NCBI GenBank assembly: GCA_022828145.1
Contig: JAJEJA010000030.1
Location: 1-64,000, forward strand
Source: Candidatus Poribacteria bacterium
GTDB taxonomy: Bacteria; Poribacteria; WGA-4E; WGA-3G
Direction: 5' to 3'
DNA: 64,000 nucleotides
The position numbers were made by a program, and so were the translations under genes. Positions 9,299-20,340 of this stretch are shown in pieces; position 1 is the first letter of the stretch, and every line of letters starts with the position of its first letter. The notes below the pieces were generated by a model. That model ran no database searches, was not told where the DNA came from, and saw nothing but the letters and a program-made list of their open reading frames with translations.

Positions 9299-10036
9299 AT
9301 GAGCGATGTTCCAAAATCACATCCACGTTACCTTTCGCTGACATTAAGAGACAGAATTGTTAGCGGCGTAGAACAGGGAATTACATCTATCCACGGACTG
9401 ATAGCACATGGACGTGGCGAAGCTTACGATTATCTCATAAATGAAGCGACGCAACCTTTTGCACATAAAGCGATCCGTGCTGCTGCAGCCATGCTCAGTT
9501 TAGCACAACATCCTGTTATCTCTGTCAATGGAAATGTTGCAGCGTTAGTCTCTAAAGAGATCATTGAGCTCGGGCAGATACTGAATGCTCCTTTAGAGGT
9601 AAACATATTTCACACAGAAACCGGACGCGAACAGAAAATAAAAAAACATCTGCAGAAACATGGTGCGCAAAAAGTCCTAATGCCACCCAAAGATACGCAG
9701 CTCAGCTTCATAGACTCCAATCGCAAGTATGTAAACCCAGAAGGTATCTTTAAAGCAGATGTTGTGTTCGTCCCCCTTGAAGATGGTGATCGTTGTGAAG
9801 CACTACGGAAGATGGGGAAAGATGTCGTAACTGTCGACTTAAATCCTATGTCAAGAACCGCAAAACAGGCAAGTATTACTATCGTAGATAACGTCGTCCG
9901 CGCTTTACCGATATTATCTCAAGCCATTCAAACATTACCTAAAGGCACTGACTCCCAAGAAATAGTCCAGCAATTTAACAACGAGAAGATACTAAAGGAG
10001 GCATTGCAATATATTAGCAGGAGTACAAATGCCTAA
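9299..10036 (+). CDS. Archaeal-type 4-phosphopantoate--beta-alanine ligase (phosphopantothenate synthetase)
   Basis: IPKSHPRY-like start, GLIAHGRGEAYDYL, HPVISVNGNVAAL, ADVVFVPLEDGDRCEALRKMGK and DLNPMSRTA...ITIVDNVVRA: recognisable COG1701/DUF137 signature motifs. Confidence 0.88.
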   Translation: MSDVPKSHPRYLSLTLRDRIVSGVEQGITSIHGLIAHGRGEAYDYLINEATQPFAHKAIRAAAAMLSLAQHPVISVNGNVAALVSKEIIELGQILNAPLEVNIFHTETGREQKIKKHLQKHGAQKVLMPPKDTQLSFIDSNRKYVNPEGIFKADVVFVPLEDGDRCEALRKMGKDVVTVDLNPMSRTAKQASITIVDNVVRALPILSQAIQTLPKGTDSQEIVQQFNNEKILKEALQYISRSTNA

Positions 10037-11948
10037 TGGTAGACGACAAAGTGTAAAACCACATATACTTCTCATCGGATTAGTACTGGTAGCATTTAAT
10101 AGTTACTGGTGTCTAATGGGGACAGAGGTATGGCATTCTACGCAATTGACAATTGCTTCGCTCTTCTTCAATGCAGTTTTTACACTCCTTGTATTTGTTC
10201 TGCTAAATCTACTCTTCCAACGTTTTATCCCTAAACTTGCTATGTCCCAAGCGGACTTACAGACCATCTATGTGATGATCGTCATGGTAACAACTATCAG
10301 TGGTCATACAATGATGGGATATCTTATTCCTGTCTTGGCACACACCTTCCACTTCGCTACACCTGAAAATGAATGGATTTCTCTCTTTGGGAACAACATC
10401 CCCAATTGGATTGCTGTCAAAAGTCCACGCATATTAGAAGGTTTCTACAACGGGGATTCTACACTCTACAGTTCATCTACATTAACCGCATGGATACAAC
10501 CCGTACTTGCATGGTCAAGTTTCGTCATAGCCTTATGGTTATCGTTATTGGCAGTAACAGTATTTCTCCGTAAGCAGTGGACAGAAAACGAACGTCTGAA
10601 CTATCCCATCGTTCAACTTCCATTAGCATTGACAAACAATCCGAAACGATTCTTTAGTTCACCATGGATGTGGATTGGGTTTGCAATAGCAGGAAGTGTT
10701 GAATTACTCAACGGTCTGAGTTTTCTGTTTCCTGAAATTCCCTCACTACCGATCAGAAATAAGAGACTCGGACAATTTGCTACTAAACCGTGGAGTGCTA
10801 TGGGACCGATAAACATCTCTTTCTATCCCTTTAGCATCGGTTTGATGTTTTTCACACCATTGGATCTCTCGTTTTCTTGCTGGTTCTTCTGGATTCTCAC
10901 CCGTGTTCAGTTAGTAGTAACAGATATGTTCGGCTCGCGAAATATCTATAACCTTGAACAGCAGACAGGTGCTTGGTTAGCATTCGGCTGTATACCACTC
11001 TGGATGGGAAGACGATACTATGGACGCATCATAAGAAAGGTATTCGGCATATCCCAACGAAAGGGTGTGTCACCACCAGACGATTCAGGGGAACCGATGC
11101 GTTACCGATCAGCAGCTGGATTGTTCTCCGCGGGTATGGTATTCCTGTTCATCTTCTGTTTTCAGATGGGGATGACATTTTGGGCGATTGGACTTTTCTT
11201 CTTACTCTACTTCCCAATGATACTCGGTATAACACGCATACGAGCAGAGATCGGTCCACCATTACATCAACTCATCCTTGTTGATCCGGGTAGGACTATG
11301 GTGTTAGGATTAGGGACCCGCCGATTAGGTTTAGGTAATTTAACAGGCCTGACATTTCTGTATCCATTCGTCCGATGCTTCCGTGCCCATCCTACCCCAA
11401 GCGAATTAGAAGCGTTTCGTTTAGCAGAACGCAGCCGCATCGGCTATCGACAACTGCTCATCGGTATGATATTAGCCATCGTATTTGGAATTCTGATAAC
11501 TTTCTGGGCATATCTGCATGTACTATACGATATGGGAGCTGGCAGCAAAGCACGAGGATGGATCGTGTATATGGGTTGGGAAACTTTCAACCGATTAAAT
11601 ACATGGTTAGTCAGTCCACGAGAGGCAGGTGTACCAGAAATGTCTGTTATCGGCAGCAGTTTTATGTTCACCATTTTCCTTATGATAATGAAGATCCGGT
11701 TCTTGTGGTGGCCCCTACATCCTGGCGGTTATGTATTAGTCAGCGGAACAGGAATGGGAAGGCTATGGTTTCCAATCTTCCTTAGTTGGTTAGCAAAAGC
11801 CACTGTTTTAAAAATCGGAGGCGTTAAGTTGTATAGACAAGCAGTTCCATTCTTCTTAGGATTAATCTTAGGAGATTATACACTCGGTTGTGTCTGGAGT
11901 CTTATCGGTTTAGCGCTAAAAATGCCAACCTATATCGTTTGGCATTAA
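10029..11948 (+). CDS. Large polytopic membrane protein (DUF6785/DUF6784-like), paralog 2
   Basis: Full-length similarity to the ORF at 1765-3666 (RLNYPIVQLPLAL, FFTPLDLSFSCWFFW, ITRIRAEIGPPLHQL). Overlaps the upstream CDS by 8 bp. Confidence 0.8.
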   Translation: MPNGRRQSVKPHILLIGLVLVAFNSYWCLMGTEVWHSTQLTIASLFFNAVFTLLVFVLLNLLFQRFIPKLAMSQADLQTIYVMIVMVTTISGHTMMGYLIPVLAHTFHFATPENEWISLFGNNIPNWIAVKSPRILEGFYNGDSTLYSSSTLTAWIQPVLAWSSFVIALWLSLLAVTVFLRKQWTENERLNYPIVQLPLALTNNPKRFFSSPWMWIGFAIAGSVELLNGLSFLFPEIPSLPIRNKRLGQFATKPWSAMGPINISFYPFSIGLMFFTPLDLSFSCWFFWILTRVQLVVTDMFGSRNIYNLEQQTGAWLAFGCIPLWMGRRYYGRIIRKVFGISQRKGVSPPDDSGEPMRYRSAAGLFSAGMVFLFIFCFQMGMTFWAIGLFFLLYFPMILGITRIRAEIGPPLHQLILVDPGRTMVLGLGTRRLGLGNLTGLTFLYPFVRCFRAHPTPSELEAFRLAERSRIGYRQLLIGMILAIVFGILITFWAYLHVLYDMGAGSKARGWIVYMGWETFNRLNTWLVSPREAGVPEMSVIGSSFMFTIFLMIMKIRFLWWPLHPGGYVLVSGTGMGRLWFPIFLSWLAKATVLKIGGVKLYRQAVPFFLGLILGDYTLGCVWSLIGLALKMPTYIVWH

Positions 11949-11951
11949 CGC

Positions 11952-13169
11952 TTAACCCTCCAAAACTGAACGCACCGTAACATCCCTTAGTCTCTCAGTT
12001 TCGGCTTCCTGAAGTTCTTGATACATCTTACGCAACTCAGGTGAACCCACCACTGCATCCGAAAGATGATTTTCTAAATCCCTATCAACAGATGCCACCA
12101 ACATATCCAATGTAATCGTGTCTAACGGACGAGCAGGGATATAACGCTTAGTCTCATCTTCTACTTCATAGATGAGTTTCGCATTCTTAAATCGTTCAAA
12201 CACATCTTGAACTAAAGATTCAGATACTTTGGCAGTTGCAGCGATATCAGCGGTGGAAGATGCTCCCTTTCCTTCATTGAAATGTTTTGCTAAAAGTAGA
12301 TATAGCGTAATAATTCCCGCTGCATTGATGATATAATTCGGACTATCATTGATCTGCGTTCCAAGTGGATGACCGGGATCAACGTATCTCTGAATAGCGT
12401 TTGTTATTTCAACACCGAGTAGAATAACTAACCAAGTAGCGTAAATCCATATCGCCAAGATAATTATCATTGCCAAAGTACCATAAATTGCGGTATAGTT
12501 TTGCCAGACCAATTCAAAGTAATTTGCAAATACGATACGAGCAACCTGAAACAGCGAACCAGCCAAAACTGCCGCAGAGAGTGCAGCTTTCCAGTTCACT
12601 GTCGTGTTCGGCAATGCAATATACATAAGAAAAAACAGACAGAATACGGAGACCCACGGGAAAAGGTGCGCAACTAAACCACTTGCTACAGTAGAGAACA
12701 CAAACCAAATTATAATGGGCCCAATCAACAACAGCATACAAAAAACCAAATACTTCTGAAACGCTCGTACCAGAGGTAATCTGCTACGACTACCCCAGAT
12801 ATGATTGAAATGTGTCTCAATGGACATAAACAGAATAATTGAGATAAACAGGAACAACAAAAAACCGCCGATACCGAGTCCAGCAAGATTTCTGTTTGTA
12901 AATTCGGTGATACCCGTTACAATCTCGTCCGCCCTATATTGTGGGAGGAAATTGTTTAGTGTGTCTATCAGAGGAGACTTCTCGTTTTCAACGACGCCAA
13001 AAGTCTTTAGCAGGAAGAGCGTAACAGCTGATAACGGCACCAGACTAAGCACAGTCGTAAACGCAAGTGAAGCAGCTTGATGCGCGCATTTGTGCATGCT
13101 GAATTGATGAAACACGTTCCTACCAATACCCAAAACATCGGCTTGAAGTGAACGCAGTAAGCGTAACAT
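11952..13169 (-). CDS. YihY/UPF0761 family inner-membrane protein (BrkB-like)
   Basis: AAsLAFtTvLSLVPL, IAIWIYATWLVILLGVEITNA; C-terminal winged-helix-like region. Confidence 0.85.
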   Translation of the reverse strand: MLRLLRSLQADVLGIGRNVFHQFSMHKCAHQAASLAFTTVLSLVPLSAVTLFLLKTFGVVENEKSPLIDTLNNFLPQYRADEIVTGITEFTNRNLAGLGIGGFLLFLFISIILFMSIETHFNHIWGSRSRLPLVRAFQKYLVFCMLLLIGPIIIWFVFSTVASGLVAHLFPWVSVFCLFFLMYIALPNTTVNWKAALSAAVLAGSLFQVARIVFANYFELVWQNYTAIYGTLAMIIILAIWIYATWLVILLGVEITNAIQRYVDPGHPLGTQINDSPNYIINAAGIITLYLLLAKHFNEGKGASSTADIAATAKVSESLVQDVFERFKNAKLIYEVEDETKRYIPARPLDTITLDMLVASVDRDLENHLSDAVVGSPELRKMYQELQEAETERLRDVTVRSVLEG

Positions 13170-13320
13170 TGGACATCCTCAATTAGTAATCAGCAAATTC
13201 TCTTATATCATGACAGGGATGTTATCTGATGTCAACTTTTTTGCGTTCCAGTAAACCCTAATAACTTGATTATTTCACAACATTAGTGTATCCTTGCAGA
13301 AAAAACAAAAAGGAAACCTT

Positions 13321-14154
13321 ATGAATGACATAGAAAGATTATCTGAAAATCTAAAATCACGTATCAACCAATATGCAGATGAGAAGAGAAAACTCTGGTT
13401 CGAAAATTACATCAAACACAACACAAAATATAGAGGCGTTACCACTCCTCAAATCACAACAACGTTAAAATCTTGGTATAAAGACGAAAGCGTTGACACA
13501 CTTCCACAGAATCAACAGTTGGAATTAGCACTTTCATTTTTCGCAGAGGAATATGCCGAGGATAAACTTGCAGGTATTCTACTCTTTCAACACTATCTAT
13601 ACAAAAAGTTTGACTACCAGGAACTGCTTCTAAGATTTGAGGAAATCTTCAGCAACGGATATATTTACGATTGGAGTGTCTGTGATTGGTTATGTACAAG
13701 GGTGTTAAGACACATGATAAAAGCAAACGGCATGAAATGTGCTAAAGCAATTTCAAAATGGAATACAGCAGAAAATGTGTGGCAGGCGAGATGTTCAGTT
13801 GTAGCATTTACCAATCTGACAAAAGACAATACCTATTATGAACTTATACGCCAATCAAGCACAGTGTTGATAAAGAGAGAAGACCGATTTGCCAAAACAG
13901 CAGTAGGATGGATATTGAGAGAAATCTCAAAAGTTGATAAGCAGATAGTCATAGACTTTATTTCAGAACATGCTATGTATTTCAGCCGTGAAAGTCTTGA
14001 AAATGCTATAAAGTATTTTGAGAAAAGTGAAAAGCAAGGATTAAGGGATTGGGTGCGTAAAGTTATTGGCACTATAAGCGTCAATTTTGGGAATTCATAC
14101 ACTCTTAATAGTAGTAGGCACTCTCCGTGTGCCGTCTCTTATGAAAAAAGCTAA
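13321..14154 (+). CDS. DNA alkylation repair protein (AlkD-like HEAT repeat)
   Basis: Motifs such as FFAEEYAEDKLAGILLFQ, YIYDWSVCDWLCTRVL and FAKTAVGWILREISK. The last residues (NSSRHSPCAVSYEKS) are encoded by an intergenic-type repeat. Confidence 0.8.
   Translation: MNDIERLSENLKSRINQYADEKRKLWFENYIKHNTKYRGVTTPQITTTLKSWYKDESVDTLPQNQQLELALSFFAEEYAEDKLAGILLFQHYLYKKFDYQELLLRFEEIFSNGYIYDWSVCDWLCTRVLRHMIKANGMKCAKAISKWNTAENVWQARCSVVAFTNLTKDNTYYELIRQSSTVLIKREDRFAKTAVGWILREISKVDKQIVIDFISEHAMYFSRESLENAIKYFEKSEKQGLRDWVRKVIGTISVNFGNSYTLNSSRHSPCAVSYEKS
14107..14140. repeat. Copy of the AATAGTAGTAGGCAC...GTGTGCCGTCTCTT repeat inside the 3' end of a CDS
   Basis: Differs from 9173-9206 only in CACTCT versus CACACG. 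Confidence 0.85.
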
Positions 14155-14188
14155 CAAAATACTTACACACCCAGAGAATGAATTAGAC

Positions 14189-14217
14189 TTGACTATGCAG
14201 CTAAATTGTAATATGAT
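14189..14217 (+). promoter_or_regulatory. Sigma70-like promoter TTGACT-17-TATGAT
   Basis: Boxes at 14189-14194 and 14212-14217; upstream of the CDS at 14276. Confidence 0.65.
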
Positions 14218-14275
14218 ACTATAATACTAAGATACACATAGCATCCACCATCAGCGTGAACACAGAGGAGAACAA

Positions 14276-15214
14276 ATGTCAACAGATCTACCGCAGCTAT
14301 TAGACAGCCTAAATTCTGTTACTGCAATTCCAATAATCCCCTTTAACGGGGACAAAATTGATTTTGCTGGACATGCAAAAAATATAGACTACTTGATGCA
14401 CAACAACTACCTTGATAATGATAGGAAACGCGTCATCGCAATTGCAGGTACAAGTCTAATACACCATATCGCAGAAAAGGAACAGTTAAGCCTTATTGAA
14501 AGAACAGGACTACTGATCGGAAACGATGGTGTCCTAATTTCTGGTATTGTTCCGAACCCAATAAAACAAGCAGGACAACTGATTGAAGCACAATCTAAAC
14601 TCAGCAGACCGCCAGATGCATATCTGATAATGCCACTAACAGGTATATCTAATCCTGAAGGTATGTATGAATTCTATATAAAATTCGCAGAACACTACGG
14701 AAGCAACTGCAATGCTCGGTTCATTTACTATCTCAGACAAAAAAGAGACTTAAAGGCGGTAATACGGTTATTGAATTATTCAGAACATTTTATCGGTGTG
14801 AAGATCGGTACCGATACGGATGATGTCCTGCCCCTTATTGATGGTATCGGTGATAACGGCATAGTGATGTGGGGTATAGGAGACAGATGCACACAAGCAG
14901 CACGGCTCGGAACAGAAGGACATACCTCTGGTATCGCTGTTGCTTATGCACGTGCCTCAGACGAAATAAATAATGCACAACGTCAAGGAGATTACGAAAC
15001 TTCTGAGCGGATTGAAGCAGAAATCGAAGCACTGGAAGAGATACGTTTTAGAAATGAAAGAGTATACAACTATTCTGCTGTGGTTGAGGCAATGATACAG
15101 AGCGGTTTTGAGGATATTGAAGCGGGTACAGGCGGTCCATTCAATCCCCGTGTTCCATCTGAAATAAAACAACAGGTTATTGAGGCAATCAAACATCTAA
15201 AGCCTTATCATTAA
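14276..15214 (+). CDS. DapA/NAL superfamily class I aldolase-like protein
   Basis: TIM-barrel family pattern with Schiff-base-type Lys FIGVKIGTD. The canonical GTTGE and YNxP motifs are altered (GTSLIHH, YYLRQK). Confidence 0.75.
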   Translation: MSTDLPQLLDSLNSVTAIPIIPFNGDKIDFAGHAKNIDYLMHNNYLDNDRKRVIAIAGTSLIHHIAEKEQLSLIERTGLLIGNDGVLISGIVPNPIKQAGQLIEAQSKLSRPPDAYLIMPLTGISNPEGMYEFYIKFAEHYGSNCNARFIYYLRQKRDLKAVIRLLNYSEHFIGVKIGTDTDDVLPLIDGIGDNGIVMWGIGDRCTQAARLGTEGHTSGIAVAYARASDEINNAQRQGDYETSERIEAEIEALEEIRFRNERVYNYSAVVEAMIQSGFEDIEAGTGGPFNPRVPSEIKQQVIEAIKHLKPYH

Positions 15215-15219
15215 AAACT

Positions 15220-16929
15220 ATGTCTTTTGATAGTCTAACCCTCCGCATCGTTGTGCATGAAATGTCTCAATCATTAATCGGCGGAACTATTCGTCATATT
15301 GAACAGACCAATCCCACAACCTTTTCCATCAAAATAAGTCAGAAAGCGAAAACACAGTGGATGGTTATTTCTGCGCATTCAGTGCATGCCCGTGCGCATC
15401 TGATCCAGAAACCGTCCCCCGGACAGAAACAATCCTATTTCGCAGATTTCCTCTCTACACATCTCAAACAAGGCATCATCACGGGAATCTCACAACTCGG
15501 ATGGGACCGTATCTTAAAAATATCTGTCCAACCAAAGTCAGATGATCATCTACAAACCAACAAAAAATCAATTATTGCAGAGATTATGGGTAAACACAGC
15601 AATATCATTTTGATGGATGATACCGACGACAGAATACTGGAGTGCCTCAAGCATATAGATGAGACTAAAAGTCGATATAGAGAGGTATTACCCGGTGAAA
15701 CTTACACTTTGCCGCCGCAACAAGAAAAGTTAGATCCGTTTGAAATCAATGAGTCTTCATTTTCTGATCTATTTCATTCAACAGATATAACTTGGAAATC
15801 ACTGTTTAACAAAATAGATGGGCTCAGTCCTACACTGGCAAAAGAGATAATAGCCCGTAGTGAAAAGACAGGATTGTATGACGCTTATCAACAAGTCATC
15901 GGATACTTTAATCCAGAAAATGTATCACCGCAACTGATCATAGACAGAGATGAAACGATTGCCGCATCACCGATGCCACTGCAACAGTATCCCGCATCGT
16001 CCATAGAAACATTTTCAACAATGAGTGAAACGTTATCAGCATATTACGAAGGAATTACAGAAAAAGAGAAAAAGGACTCTGAACTACGTTCGCTTAAGCA
16101 GGTGCTGCAAGCACAGAAAAATCAATTGAAACGAAAGACAAAAGCACTTCAGAAAGACTTAGAAAACGCTGAGAGAGCTGATGATTACCGGATACAAGGT
16201 GAACTCATTCTGGCGAATTTGCACAACATAAAACGTGGACAAAAGGAAGCTAAACTGCAAAACTACTATAGTGAAGAACTTGAAACCTTGACGATTGCGC
16301 TGAACCCAGAACGCAACCCATCAGAAAATGCACAGACTTATTTCAAGAAATACACAAAAGCAAAACGGGGATATTCTCAAATTCAACAACGACTCGCTGA
16401 ACTTGAAGCAGAGAAAGAAATCCTCTATACATATCAAAACAGGATAGAAACCGCAGCCACACTTGAGGAACTTCAACGAATCCGTAAGGATTTCATAGAG
16501 AACGGTTTAATCATAACCCAGCAAAAGAGAAAATCGCAACAGCAGATAAGTGAAGGACCCTATCGAAAGTATACCTCTACCAACGGTTTTCAGATATATG
16601 TCGGACGCAATAGTCAGGCAAATGACCTGCTTTTGAGACAGATTGCCAAACCCCGAGATATGTGGTTACATGCAAAGCAGATTCACGGTTCACATGTCCT
16701 CATCCGCAATCCAGAACACCGTCAAGACATACCAATGCCTACCCTATTACAAGCTGCACAACTCGCGGCGTACTACAGCAAGGCACACCATTCCAGTCTT
16801 GTACCGGTAGATTATACGTGGGCGCGTTATGTCGTAAAACGCAAAGGCAACGCTGCAGGTTATGTGCATTACACACACGAAAAGACACTGTATGTTGAAC
16901 CATCAGTATTTACGAAAGATGCAAATTAA
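15220..16929 (+). CDS. rqcH: NFACT family protein (RqcH / Rqc2 homolog)
   Basis: NFACT-N start, central coiled coil, and NFACT-R signature KYTSTNGFQIYVGRNSQANDLLLRQIAKPRDMWLHAKQIHGSHVLIRN. Confidence 0.88.
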   Translation: MSFDSLTLRIVVHEMSQSLIGGTIRHIEQTNPTTFSIKISQKAKTQWMVISAHSVHARAHLIQKPSPGQKQSYFADFLSTHLKQGIITGISQLGWDRILKISVQPKSDDHLQTNKKSIIAEIMGKHSNIILMDDTDDRILECLKHIDETKSRYREVLPGETYTLPPQQEKLDPFEINESSFSDLFHSTDITWKSLFNKIDGLSPTLAKEIIARSEKTGLYDAYQQVIGYFNPENVSPQLIIDRDETIAASPMPLQQYPASSIETFSTMSETLSAYYEGITEKEKKDSELRSLKQVLQAQKNQLKRKTKALQKDLENAERADDYRIQGELILANLHNIKRGQKEAKLQNYYSEELETLTIALNPERNPSENAQTYFKKYTKAKRGYSQIQQRLAELEAEKEILYTYQNRIETAATLEELQRIRKDFIENGLIITQQKRKSQQQISEGPYRKYTSTNGFQIYVGRNSQANDLLLRQIAKPRDMWLHAKQIHGSHVLIRNPEHRQDIPMPTLLQAAQLAAYYSKAHHSSLVPVDYTWARYVVKRKGNAAGYVHYTHEKTLYVEPSVFTKDAN

Positions 16930-16939
16930 TCATTGCAAT

Positions 16940-16967
16940 TTGACAAAAAAGTGAATTGTGTTATACT
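16940..16967 (+). promoter_or_regulatory. Sigma70-like promoter TTGACA-16-TATACT
   Basis: Boxes at 16940-16945 and 16962-16967; upstream of the CDS at 17004. Confidence 0.65.
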
Positions 16968-17003
16968 GCACCCAAATATAATCTAACAACGGAGAAGAAC
17001 GTT

Positions 17004-17726
17004 ATGAAAACAGTTATGTTATGTCTATCAATTGCCGTATTGTGTTTGGTTTCGTTATTTTATGTTGGGCAAACACAGGCATTAGAGGAATTTATCCATG
17101 TTGACATTGAACCCTATTCTAATACGAAATTAGTGGGGCACGAATGGTGGACTCTTAATCCAGGAGACAATACCTACTCCCTTCTTCCAATAGGTGAAAT
17201 TGGTGAATTTGAGGGGCCTGACAAAAAGGTAAAGTTCAAAATTATAGACGGTGGGATTGTACTCTTCGGCACTAACCAAGAGAAATGGCCAAAGGCTGTT
17301 AACGATATTATAGTCGGTGGCACTGCAAAGGCTATCTATTTCTTTCATGCAACAGGATGGGAAGCAAATGGGGTGACCAGCTATAAATTCGTTATGAATT
17401 ATCGTGGTGGTACTTCAGAAGAACTTGAGATGATTTCAGGTTTCAACTCAGATGACTGGTGCCACGAAGAGAATCCACTTCCCGATGAAAACTCTGTGTG
17501 GGGGTGGAAGGCAAAAGAGAAACCCGCTTGCAACCATGCAGGGTTAATCACCACAAAATGGGTCAATCCACATCCGAACAAGGAAATCGCTACCATAGAT
17601 GCAATCTCTTTAGAAACCGGGGCAGTTCCGATCATCACAGCGATTACATTAGGCGAAGCATCACTTGATGTGCATCCAATAGAAAAGTTGTCGCTTACAT
17701 GGGGTAGTTTGAAACAACTGTATTGA
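17004..17726 (+). CDS. Secreted protein with C-terminal TW motif (PIEKLSLTWGSLK)
   Basis: Signal peptide MKTVMLCLSIAVLCLVSLFYVGQTQA; start at 17004 preferred over 16956. Ends in a motif shared with three other ORFs. Confidence 0.75.
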   Translation: MKTVMLCLSIAVLCLVSLFYVGQTQALEEFIHVDIEPYSNTKLVGHEWWTLNPGDNTYSLLPIGEIGEFEGPDKKVKFKIIDGGIVLFGTNQEKWPKAVNDIIVGGTAKAIYFFHATGWEANGVTSYKFVMNYRGGTSEELEMISGFNSDDWCHEENPLPDENSVWGWKAKEKPACNHAGLITTKWVNPHPNKEIATIDAISLETGAVPIITAITLGEASLDVHPIEKLSLTWGSLKQLY

Positions 17727-17828
17727 TCTATTAGACTGTCAACTCTTACATTGTAGGTCGGGTAGAGTAAGGCGAAACCGGGCCTACATCAATCGGTTCT
17801 TTTTCAAGCTATAAATCTCAGTCCGGTA

Positions 17829-17850
17829 GGTTCGGTTTCCTAACCGAACC
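17829..17850. repeat. GGTTCGGTT-TCCT-AACCGAACC palindromic repeat
   Basis: Perfect 9-bp stem; recurs as a longer version at 47036-47067. Confidence 0.75.
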
Positions 17851-17943
17851 GGCTGCGAATAGAGACCTATTTTTATCGCTTCCATAACCTATCAAAAACA
17901 ATCTACTGTTAGGTTATTTCCCCAACATCATTATCTAAATTAA

Positions 17944-17972
17944 TTGACTTTACACATCTTACATGTTATAAT
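17944..17972 (+). promoter_or_regulatory. Sigma70-like promoter TTGACT-17-TATAAT upstream of groEL
   Basis: Boxes at 17944-17949 and 17967-17972, 17-bp spacer. Confidence 0.75.
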
Positions 17973-18009
17973 TATTTCATGTCGTTTACATAGACACAGA
18001 CTATTTTAA

Positions 18010-19662
<1,653 letters not shown>

Positions 19663-19687
19663 TCTAAGGTAGCTTAGTTGTATAAGG

Positions 19688-19723
19688 AAAGGGAGCGTGT
19701 CGTTCTAAAACACGCTCCCTTTT
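19688..19723 (+). terminator. Rho-independent terminator after groEL
   Basis: AAAGGGAGCGTGT-CGTTCTAAA-ACACGCTCCCTTTT hairpin with T run; also lies at the 3' end of the convergent gene at 19726. Confidence 0.85.
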
Positions 19724-19725
19724 CG

Positions 19726-20208
19726 TTATACACGATAACGCGCAACCATACCACTATCCCAATCGCAATCTAAACAGAACATCTCTGTAGGACCAAGATA
19801 TTGTATATTATGACGATGACATTTTGGACATTCGGTGATTTTTTGCTCCGTCTCTGCACTTTCTGAACGTTGGAATATATTTAGATGATATACTTTCAGA
19901 ATACCTGAATAACGGTGACCCAGCGGACATCTAATCAGATTTGACTCCTCATTCTCAAATCGCTCAATTAATTCTCTAAGAAACTTTAACGGATGATGGC
20001 AAATCGGACAAGGATTCGGCACCAATTCCTTCACAACAACAATGTCTGTATCATCTGATCGGACAGAAACAGGCAAACCAAGTTGTTGCTCAAGTGTTGA
20101 TATCTTTTCACTCTCATCCTGCAGAGATTCAAGATATTCTACCTCAACAACAGTGTAACTCTTGGGACTCAATATTACAGATGTTGGTACCATAGTACCA
20201 CCCTTCAA
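19726..20208 (-). CDS. Zinc-ribbon protein of unknown function
   Basis: Cys-rich motifs NPCPICHHP, RCPLGHRY, ECPKCHRHNIQYLGPTEMFCLDCDWDSG. Confidence 0.7.
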   Translation of the reverse strand: MKGGTMVPTSVILSPKSYTVVEVEYLESLQDESEKISTLEQQLGLPVSVRSDDTDIVVVKELVPNPCPICHHPLKFLRELIERFENEESNLIRCPLGHRYSGILKVYHLNIFQRSESAETEQKITECPKCHRHNIQYLGPTEMFCLDCDWDSGMVARYRV

Positions 20209-20340
20209 ACTAGAGATGAGTCTGTGGATACGTTCTAAAATGGTATGATACCTCCTCGCCTAAAATAACAAATAAGACACATCAGGAATGACTTACATTA
20301 TCCATCTGTCCCCAAAATTGCTCCTTACTAAAGTCTTATT

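Noticed and set aside
11375-11785. 136-aa ORF in another frame of the second membrane paralog
   Set aside because: Overlaps the well-supported CDS 10029-11948 and lacks coherent composition.
11952-13169. Naming this gene RNase BN (rbn)
   Set aside because: YihY-family proteins were historically misannotated as RNase BN. The sequence supports only the YihY/BrkB membrane family.
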